Below, piece by piece: positions 57,001-64,000 of a DNA stretch of 64,000 nucleotides; positions within the stretch are counted from its first letter, which is position 1; every line of letters starts with the position of its first letter. The DNA lies in contig JAVMKO010000003.1 of assembly GCA_032164245.1 (NCBI GenBank), positions 38,442,890 to 38,506,889 on the forward strand, written 5' to 3'. The stretch comes from Sternotherus odoratus (Eukaryota; Chordata; Testudines; Kinosternidae). The position numbers and the translations under genes are program-made. Below the pieces are notes generated by a model. The model made no database searches. It was not told the origin of the DNA and saw only the letters and a program-made list of their open reading frames with translations.

Positions 57001-57882
57001 AGCCACTAGAGCTGACAGCAGTCAAGAGGGAAAGAAGAAAATTCCTTTTCTGGGGCAGCATTCAGAAAAAGAGAAAAGCTTCATTTGCTTTTCTTTATCT
57101 AAGCAGGAAGAAGCTCTCCTGAGAGACATAGACACAAATGTTCACGGTGAGCCTTTTGGCCCCAGTGAGGATGTGAGTGGTGAGGAGATGCCTGATCTTC
57201 CAGTTGGTTCGAGTGCAGGTGACCTGGAAGTTACTACAGCATCCATGTCTCCATCTCAAATGGATGTAACCAGGCACATTCCTGAAGAAAAGTGTAGATC
57301 AGAGAAGGGTGTAGTGGAGGCGCAAGAAACAGTTGCTGCTGAGTTTAGTTGCTTGAGTCTACGTGATCCAAGACTGCGGACCCACTTGAAGAGTAGCCTG
57401 AGAGGCTAAGTGTAAAACGTCATGTTCCCCAAAGACAATGAAACTACACGTTTCCATCCAACACATTACTGGCGTGAAATCCACAATGGTGACAAAGTGG
57501 AGAGGCCATGGCTTATGTACTGAAAAACCTAGAATACTGCATACTGTTTTTGTTGCAAACTCTTCCATTTTAATGTTCCAGGCACATTGGGTTCTACAGA
57601 CACAAAGGACTGGAAAACTCTGGCTAGAAATGTGGCATGCCATGAAAAAGCAGCAAATCACCAGACCAGAGAGCATTCCATAAGTGGAAAGAGCTTGAGA
57701 TGAGACTAAGGTTAAAGGCCACCACCGATGATCAGCATCAAGGGAAGATTGCATCAGAGTCTCTTTACTGGCAAAATGTTCTGGAAAGGCTCATTGGCAT
57801 TGTGAGAACGCTTGCTACCCAAAACCTAGCACTTCTGATCAGCTGTATGTGCCAAACAAGGGAAACTTCCTTAAAATTGTGG
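57000..57882 (+). pseudogene. hAT transposase (ZMYM1/DUF4371-like), N-terminal part
   Basis: Several frames together give the zinc-finger (TTF-type) and start of the DUF4371 region of a large hAT-family transposase, as in ZMYM1-like genes. Readable stretches: SCLSLRDPRLRTHL near 57360, FHPTHYWREIHNGDKVERPW near 57460, a CCK zinc-ligand region near 57555, TLARNVACHEKAANHQT near 57620-57665, and SESLYWQNVLERLIGIVRTL near 57750-57810. Stops and frame changes are frequent. The true start is upstream or lost. Family call is from established domain order; exact identity needs comparison. Confidence 0.75.
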
Positions 57883-58071
57883 AGCTGATGGCTAAGTTGA
57901 TGCTGTACCCCAGGAGCATCTAAGAGTCACCCCCCAAGAAATGTGCACACACTACTACCTTGGAAAACAATTCCAAATGAGATCACACCGTTACTGGCAA
58001 CAAAAGTCAAATGGAAGATTGTGGCAGATCTTAAGTCAGCAAGATATTACCCTGTTAGTCTGGACTGCACA

Positions 58072-59224
58072 CAGGGCCGGCAACAGGGGGGTACAACGGG
58101 TACAGCTGTACCGGGCCCCGGACTTCAGGGGGGGGGCCCTGAAGTCCGGGGCCCGGTACAGCTGTACCCGTTGTCGCCAGGGGCTGTGAGCGAGGCGCGG
58201 CTCGGGCAGCCGCTGCCGTGCTCACCAGCCCCCTACCCCGGCACCCAGCAGCCTCCCCCGCCACTCTTTGCTTCTCCCGAACATGCGGCCGCAGCACATG
58301 CGGGGGTTGGGGCCCGCGGGAGGTAGGAGACCGGCCCGGGGGGAGGCGGGGACGGGAGATCGGCGGGGGGGGGCGGGGGCGGGTGATCGGCCGGGGGGGC
58401 GTCGGGAGATTGGCCGGGGGGGGGGGCGTCGGGAGATCGGCCGGGGGGGGCGTCGGGAGATCGTCGGGGGGGGCGTCGGGAGATCGGCCGGGGGGGCGGC
58501 GTCGGGAGATCGGCCGGGGGGGGCGTCGGGAGATCAGCCGGGGGGGCAGCGTCGGGAGATCGGCCGGGGGGGGCGTCGGGAGATCGGCCGGGGGGGGCGT
58601 CGGCAGGAGATCGGCCGGGGGGGGGGCGGCGGCGGGAGATCGGCGGGGGGGGGCGTGAGAGACTGGCGGGGGGGCCCCGCGGGTGGCGAGAGACTGGCGG
58701 GGGCCCCGCGGGTGGCGAGAGACTGGCGGGGGCCCCGCGGGTGGCAGGAGACTGGCGGGAGGAGACTGGCAGGGGGGGGCCTCGGGCGGCGGGAGACTGG
58801 CGGGGGGGCCCCCATGGGCGGCGGGAGATGGGGGTGGCCCCGCAGGCGGCGGGAGACGGGGGGGCCCCGCGGGTGGCGGGAGACGGGGGGGGGCCCGCGG
58901 GTGGCGGGAGACTGGCGGGGCCCCGTGGGCGGCGGGAGACGGGGGGGGTCCCGCGGGTGGCGGGAGACGGGGGGGGCCCCGCGGGTGGTGGGAGACGGGG
59001 GAGGGGCCGCGGGTGGCGGGAGACGGGCGGGGCCCCGCGGGTGGCGGGAGACTGGCGGGGCCCTGCGGGTGGCGGGAGACTGGCGGGGCCCCGCGGGTGG
59101 CGGGAGACTGGCAGGGGGGCCCCCCGCAGGCGGCAGGAGACTGGCAGGGGGCGGGGGCGCAGGCTGCGGGAGACCGGGAGGGGGGCCCGTACAATCTGCC
59201 CCAAAATTCCTGTCGCCGGCCCTG
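58072..59224. mobile_element. hAT-type MITE with hairpin and VNTR, copy 1
   Basis: Ends CAGGGCCGGCAACAGG and CCTGTCGCCGGCCCTG are inverted repeats. Flanks are the same 8-mer ACTGCACA (58064-58071, 59225-59232). Near the left end, 58093-58130 and 58137-58174 form a perfect hairpin with 38-bp arms and a loop of six G. The rest is a GC-rich array: first units of about 24 bp (GGCGTCGGGAGATCGGCCGG), then about 31 bp (CCCCGCGGGTGGCGGGAGAC). The element sits inside the hAT transposase relic. Frames up to 406 codons are artefacts. Confidence 0.92.
58340..59165. repeat. GC-rich VNTR inside MITE copy 1
   Basis: Two array types in series: 24-bp units to about 58660, then about 31-bp units. It is strand-asymmetric, with G-runs on plus, and very CpG-rich. 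It differs in length from the array in copy 2. Confidence 0.92.
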
Positions 59225-59232
59225 ACTGCACA

Positions 59233-59754
59233 CCTGACATATAAATGACTTTAATGGTGCGTGTTTTAACAACAACAGAACCTAGTGAAAATGTCTCTGC
59301 AATGGTGACTGTCTAGAGCATTTTCTAGAATTTATTGCCAATGATGATACTACAGGAGCCAGTATGGCAAATGTGCTTCCTAAAAAGCTGGAAGATACGG
59401 GAATTGCGAGAGCTGACATGAGAGGTCAGGGCTACAATAATGGTGCCAACATGAGAGGAAAGAACAGAGGAGCGCAGACTTGGATCTGAGAGTTAAACCC
59501 TCGAGTTTGTTTTGTCCCATGCAGTTTTCATGCATTGAACTTGGTGGTTAGTGATGCAGCATCAGCCGCTAGTGAGGCTGCTGAATCTTTTAATGTACTT
59601 CAAAGCATCTGTGTCTTTTTCTCTGCATCAACTCATCGATGGCAACTTTTGAAGCAACATCTGGAAACATCCTCTCTGACACCGAAACCCCTGAGTGCCA
59701 CACGATGGGAAGTCGAGTGGGGGTGATAAAGCCTATCAAACACCAAATTGGGAA
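59233..59754 (+). pseudogene. hAT transposase relic, catalytic middle, copy 1
   Basis: Continues after the MITE. Frames show EHFLEFIANDDTTGASM near 59315, LEDTGIARADMRGQGYNNGA near 59385-59445, HALNLVVSDAASAASEA near 59535 and VFFSASTHRWQLLKQHLE near 59610-59660, matching the RNase-H-like middle of the DUF4371 hAT family. It ends where the PLE begins. Confidence 0.78.
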
Positions 59755-59989
59755 GTCCTGGCACACAGACAACCCGCTTAAGCAGATTCTCACCAACAAC
59801 AGCTGATGGCTAAGTTGATGCTGTACCCCAGGAGCATCTAAGAGTCACCCCCCAAGAAATGTGCACACACTACTACCTTGGAAAACAATTCCAAATGAGA
59901 TCACACCGTTACTGGCAACAAAAGTCAAATGGAAGATTGTGGCAGATCTTAAGTCAGCAAGATATTACCCTGTTAGTCTGGACTGCACA

Positions 59990-61400
59990 CAGGGCCGGCA
60001 ACAGGGGGGTACAACGGGTACAGCTGTACCGGGCCCCGGACTTCAGGGGGGCCCCTGAAGTCCGGGGCCCGGTACAGCTGTACCCGTTGTCGCCAGGGGC
60101 TGTGAGCGAGGCGCGGCTCGGGCAGCCGCTGCCGTGCTCACCAGCCCCCTACCCCGGCACCCAGCAGCCTCCCCCGCCACTCTTTGCTTCTCCCGAACAC
60201 GCGGCCGCAGCACATGCGGGGGTTGGGGCCCGCGGGAGGTAGGAGACCGGCCCGGGGGGAGGCGGGGACGGGAGATCGGCGGGGGGGGGGGCGGGGGCGG
60301 GTGATCGGCCGGGGGGGCGTCGGGAGATTGGCCGGGGGGGGGGGCGTCGGGAGATCGGCCGGGGGGGCGTCGGGAGATCGGCCGGGGGGGGGCGTCGGGA
60401 GATCGGCCGGGGGGGGGGCGTCGGGAGATGGGCCGGGGGGGGCGGCGTCGGGAGATCGGCCGGGGGGGCGGCGTCGGGAGATCGGCCGGGGGGGGGCGTC
60501 GGGAGATCGGCTGGGGGGGCGGCGTCGGGAGATCGGCCGGGGGGGGGCGTCGTCGGGAGATCGGCCGGGGGGGGCGTCGTCGGGAGATCGGCCGGGGGGG
60601 GCGTTGGCGGGAGATCGGCCGGGGGGGGGCGTTGGCGGGAGATCGGCGGGGGGGGCGTGGGAGACTGGCGGGGGGGCCCCGCGGGTGGCAAGAGACTGGC
60701 GGGGGCCCCGCGGGTGGCAGGAGACTGGCGGGAGGAGACTGGCAGGGGGGGCCTCGGGCGGCGGGAGACTGGCGGGGGGGCCCACGGGCAGCGGGAGACT
60801 GGCAGGGGGGCCCCATGGGCGGCGGGAGACGGGGGGGGCCACGCAGGCGGCGGGAGACGGGGGGGCCCCGCGGGCGGCGGGAGACGGGGGGGGCCCGCGG
60901 GTGGCGGGAGACGGGGGGGGCCCCGCGGGTGGCGGGAGACTGGCGGGGCCCCGTGGGCGGCGGGAGACGGGGGGGGGGGCCCCCGCGGGTGGCGGGAGAC
61001 GGGGGGGCCCCCCGCGGGTGGTGGGAGACGGGGGGGGGGCCGCGGGTGGCGGGAGACGGGCGGGGCCCCGCGGGTGGCGGGAGACTGGCGGGGCCCCGCG
61101 GGTGGCGGGAGACGGGCGGGGCCCCGCGGGTGGCGGGAGACGGGCGGGGCCCCGCGGGTGGCGGGAGACGGGCGGGGCCCCGCGGGTGGCGGGAGACGGG
61201 CGGGGCCCCGCGGGTGGCGGGAGACTGGCGGGGCCCCGCGGGTGGCGGGAGACTGGCGGGGGGGGGGCGCGGGCGGCGGGAGACTGGCAGGGGGGCCCCC
61301 CGCAGGCGGCAGGAGACTGGCAGGGGGGTGGGGCGCAGGCTGCGGGAGACCGGGAGGGGGGCCCGTACGATCTGCCCCAAAATTCCTGTCGCCGGCCCTG
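59990..61400. mobile_element. hAT-type MITE with hairpin and VNTR, copy 2
   Basis: Same element as 58072-59224, carried along by the duplication: flanks ACTGCACA (59982-59989, 61401-61408). The hairpin arms are 60011-60049 and 60052-60090 (39 bp, loop GG). The GC-rich array (about 60255-61345) is longer than in copy 1, especially in the second unit type. Frames of up to 457 codons here are artefacts. Confidence 0.92.
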
Positions 61401-61408
61401 ACTGCACA

Positions 61409-61930
61409 CCTGACATATAAATGACTTTAATGGTGCGTGTTGTAACAACAACAGAACCTAGTGAAAATGTCCCTGCAATGGTGACTGTCTAGAGCATTTT
61501 CTAGAATTTATTGCCAATGATGATACTACAGGAGCCGGTATGACAAATGTGCTTCCTAAAAAGCTGGAAGATACGGGAATTGCGAGAGCTGACATGAGAG
61601 GTCAGGGCTACAATAATGGTGCCAACATGAGAGGAAAGAACAGAAGAGCGCAGACTCGGATCTGAGAGTTAAACCCTCGAGTTTGTTTTGTCCCATGCAG
61701 TTTTCATTCATTGAACTTGGTGGTTAGTGATGCAGCATCAGCCGCTAGTGAGGCTGCTGAATCTTTTAATGTACTTCAAAGCATCTGTGTCTTTTTCTCT
61801 GCATCAACTCATCGATGGCAACTTTTGAAGCAACATCTGGAAACATCCTCTCTGACACCGAAACCCCTGAGTGCCACACGATGGGAAGTCGAGTGGGGGT
61901 GATAAAGCCTATCAAACACCAAATTGGGAA
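61409..61930 (+). pseudogene. hAT transposase relic, catalytic middle, copy 2
   Basis: As 59233-59754, with a handful of base differences (for example a GTATGACAAATG variant near 61537). The 63-codon frame at 61711-61902 (start MNLVVSDAASAASEA) is identical in both copies. Confidence 0.78.
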
Positions 61931-62521
61931 GTCCTGGCACACAGACAACCCGCCAACCTTAAGCAGATTCTCACCAGCAACAGCACACCGTGCCATAACA
62001 ACTCCAACTCAGGAACCAATCCATGCAACAAACCTCGATGCCAACTCTGCCCACATATCTACACCAGCAACATCATCACAGGACCTAACCAGATCAGGCA
62101 CACCATCGCTGGTTCATTCACCTGCACATCTACCAATGTCATATATGCCATTATATGTCACCAATGTCCCTCTGCTATGTACATCCGCCAAACTGGACAG
62201 TCCCTACGAAAAAGGATAAATGGACACAAATCAGATATCAGGAATGGCAATATACAAAAACCTGTAGGAGAACACTTCATCCTGCCTGGACACACAATTA
62301 CAGATTTAAAAGTCACCATATTGCAGCAAAAAATCTTCAAGACCAGACTGCAAAGAGAAACAGGAGAGCTGCAATTCATTTGCAAATTTGACACAATCAA
62401 TCTGGGATTGAACAAAGATCTTGAATGGCTTGCTAATTACAAAACAGCTTGTCCTCTCTCTGAGTTCACACCTCCAATTCAGCTGCTAGAGGAATACCTC
62501 ACCCTTCCTGATTTGAGATAA
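61871..62521 (+). pseudogene. Chance fusion frame: hAT relic joined to PLE GIY-YIG ORF
   Basis: The 216-codon frame starts in hAT relic sequence (MPHDGKSSGG) and runs in frame into the PLE (VLAHRQPANLKQIL, then CNKPRCQLCPHI, YAIICHQCPS, SLRKRINGHKSDI and PVGEHFILPGH). The YIG of the GIY-YIG motif has become YIR (MYIRQTGQS), so nuclease function is likely lost. It ends at the stop 62519-62521. There is no evidence that it is expressed. Confidence 0.75.
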
Positions 62522-62741
62522 CAAGCAGGTTCAGGCTCATTGGACTAACCTTGTTACCTCCTACCTGGTTCTTGCCTACTTATCTATACCTGCCCCTGGA
62601 CACTTCCACTGCTTGCATCTGACGAAGTGGGTATTAGCCCACGAAAGCTTATGCTTCAATACTTTAGTTAGTCTTTAAAGTGCCACAGGACTCTTTGTTA
62701 CCTCTGCTATTCCAGACTAACACGGCTACCTCTCTGATTCT
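61931..62741 (+). mobile_element. Penelope-like element inserted in the hAT relic
   Basis: 5'-truncated PLE with GIY-YIG coding region, a 3' untranslated part, the hammerhead-like motif at 62615-62657, and the 3' terminus ending TACCTCTCTGATTCT. It interrupts the hAT relic: transposase sequence resumes at about 62745. Confidence 0.88.
62615..62657 (+). ncRNA. Hammerhead-ribozyme-like motif, intact core
   Basis: CTGACGA (62619-62625), stem II GTGGG/CCCAC with a TATTAG loop, GAAA at about 62643, then a short AGC/GCT stem III with loop TTAT, and a UU before the presumed cleavage point. All core positions of the hammerhead consensus are satisfied in this copy. Stem I is short or absent, as in the minimal PLE hammerheads, which may act as dimers. 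Cleavage is not shown by sequence alone. Confidence 0.62.
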
Positions 62742-62744
62742 GTT

Positions 62745-62932
62745 CATGGGAGAAGAGTGGCAGAGGGAAATGGAATCACCAGAAACATACATAACATCAA
62801 ATTCCTGGGTGGCTTAGTGTTGTGGCATGACATACTGTTTGGAGTCTCTTGCTTACAACATTTATTTCAAGGTTTTGACCTTAATATATACCTGGAGCAA
62901 TGGAAGAACTGGACAAAGCGAAGTCGTACTTC
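62745..62932 (+). pseudogene. hAT transposase relic, between PLE and CR1
   Basis: Frames show NIKFLGGLVLWHDILFGVS near 62790-62850 and GAMEELDKAKSYF near 62895-62932, as in the late part of the DUF4371 family. It is cut off by the CR1 that begins at 62933. Confidence 0.7.
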
Positions 62933-63240
62933 ATAGACTCATGGACTTTAAGGTCAGAAGGGACCATTATAATAATCTAGTCTGACCTCCTGCACAATGC
63001 AGGCCACAGAATCTAACCCACCCACTCCTGTAATAAACCTCTCACCTATGTCTGAGCTATTGAAGTCCTCAGATCACAGTTTAAAGACTTCAAGGTGCAG
63101 AGAATCCTCCAACAAGTGACCCGTGCCCTACGCTGCAGAGGAAGGCAAAAAACTCCCAGGGCCTCCGCCAATCTGCCCTTGGGGAAAATTCCTTCCCGAC
63201 CCCAAATATGGTGATCAGCTGAACCCTGAGCTTGTGGGCA
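62933..63240 (-). mobile_element. CR1 3' end fragment inserted in hAT relic
   Basis: On plus: CATAGACTCATGGACTTTAA, GGTCAGAAGGGACCATTATA, ATCTAGTCTGACCTCCTGCA and CCAGGGCCTCCGCCAATCTG. This is the reverse complement of the same CR1 subfamily tail as 2460-2575. The region 63240-63485 may be its continuation or another repeat; I cannot tell. Confidence 0.82.
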
Positions 63241-63485
63241 AGACACCAGCCATTCTAAGAAAACAAAACAACAAAAACAAAAATGGCCATTTTCCAAAAA
63301 AAGACTTGTAAATAAATCCAGGCCAAAAACTATTTAAAATGTTTATGGTAAAATGATTTTAATTAGTCAAATTAGCTAAAAACATAAGGGGTTTTATTAA
63401 TACCTAACCCCCCAAAAAAGGGATATTTGTTATTTGAAAGCTAATTAGGGTGGGCAATACATGCTGAAGGTGCTTATTTAAAAAC

Positions 63486-64000
63486 ACGGGCACAGCCTGT
63501 GGAATAAGACACCACTCAGATGAGAGATTTCAAAATGTTCAGAAAAGTGCACAGAAGTTGGTAGAGGAACTTCACACTGAAGCTATTTCCCCACCCATTC
63601 AAGAATAAGAGAGTCACCAAAGAAGACATTTTGATTATGAGGCAGGGGATTAGAGACCCCAAACAACAATTCAAAGTTGAATTCTTTAATCAGCTGCTAG
63701 ATTGTGCAATACGGTCAGTTGGAGAACATTTCACGCAGCTCAAGGATCACAGCAGTATATTTGGGATGTTGTAGGATATTCCAAATCTCCTCACTATACA
63801 CCAGGAATGCAGGGCACTAGAGACAGTGTTGACACATGATGGCATGTGTGATAATGATGTGAGTGATTTAGGTGATGAACTGAAAGCACTTTCAAGATAA
63901 ATTTCATCAGGAACAACTCCAAAGGCTGTTCTGGAATATATGTGCACAAATAAGATGACCATCCTCTTTCCAAATGCTTTTGTTGCTCTGCACATACATC
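63486..64000 (+). pseudogene. hAT transposase relic, C-terminal region, cut by window edge
   Basis: Frames show SDERFQNVQKSAQKLVEELH near 63515-63575, FKVEFFNQLLDCAIRSVGEH near 63675-63735, DIPNLLTIHQECRALETVL near 63775 and GTTPKAVLEYMCTNKMTILF near 63910-63970. This is the region leading to the hAT dimerisation domain, which lies beyond the window. Several stops are present. Confidence 0.78.

Larger units (their letters stand above)
57883..59800 (+). repeat. Tandem duplication unit 1 (hAT relic + MITE + PLE start)
   Basis: This 1918-base block is repeated immediately after it. It contains hAT transposase relic (57883-58063 and 59233-59754), the MITE 58072-59224, and 46 bases of PLE. Its right edge joins CACCAACAAC to AGCTGATGG. 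In unit 2 the corresponding PLE text is CACCAGCAACAGCACACC, so the junction uses a short shared AGC. Confidence 0.9.
59801..61981 (+). repeat. Tandem duplication unit 2
   Basis: Second copy, 2181 bases long. The length difference of about 260 bases comes mostly from the MITE (1411 bases here against 1153). Outside the array the two copies are nearly identical, which points to a young duplication. Confidence 0.9.

Noticed and set aside
58055..59275. Long frames (up to 406 codons, minus) over the MITE array, Pro/Arg-rich
   Set aside because: They coincide exactly with the GC-rich tandem array, are open in several phases on both strands, and follow the repeat unit; there is no domain or splice support.
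60043..61451. Frames of 437 and 457 codons (minus) over MITE copy 2
   Set aside because: Same artefact as in copy 1; length follows the array length.

Overview
This is vertebrate nuclear DNA, almost certainly from a turtle or a close non-avian sauropsid. I base this on the repeat mix: CR1 LINEs ending in the ATTCTATG-type octamer, Penelope-like elements (PLEs) with a GIY-YIG domain, many short hAT and Tigger-type DNA transposons, MIR-like SINEs, and a Ty3/gypsy relic. There is no complete protein-coding host gene. The window is mostly intronic or intergenic, AT-rich, and peppered with mobile elements. Species, chromosome and host gene names cannot be read from the sequence alone.

Layout. 1-2078: a broken CR1 LINE with reverse transcriptase and 3' end. 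2.1-7.4 kb: mainly unique AT-rich DNA, with one stretch that looks like a conserved non-coding element. 7.44-8.42 kb: a 5'-truncated PLE whose C-terminal GIY-YIG reading frame is still open and whose 3' end carries a hammerhead-ribozyme-like fold. 9.1-10.1 kb: a decayed non-LTR reverse transcriptase on the minus strand. 11-20 kb: several non-autonomous DNA transposons, three with clean target-site duplications or TIRs, plus two PLE ends. 20-31 kb: mostly unique DNA with a candidate minus-strand exon at 21.15 kb. 31.2-32.1 kb: two related fold-back MITEs. 35-43.9 kb: another hAT MITE, PLE pieces, an LTR-like or minisatellite stretch, a Helitron-like end with a G-rich minisatellite, and a Tigger-like element filled with GC-rich tandem repeats. 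44.06-44.22 kb: the best host exon candidate (minus strand).

45-57 kb is a gene-poor, GC-richer region. It holds a 44-bp PLE micro-insertion, CR1 pieces, a 36-38 bp minisatellite, two exons (+) that look like a maestro/MROH HEAT-repeat gene, a gypsy reverse transcriptase relic, and a 1.13-kb tandem duplication. From 57 kb to the end lies a relic of a ZMYM1/DUF4371-like hAT transposase. A hAT MITE has inserted into it (8-bp duplication), then a PLE and a CR1. About 1.9-2.2 kb of it has also been tandemly duplicated through a microhomology junction.

The main themes are: (1) repeated PLE ends with hammerhead-like folds, one with an intact CTGANGA/GAAA core; (2) several unrelated DNA transposons that each carry a GC-rich minisatellite or perfect hairpin between their TIRs; (3) a nested insertion record at 57-64 kb that gives a relative order of events. 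The two minus-strand exon candidates have compatible splice phase and may belong to one unidentified host gene.
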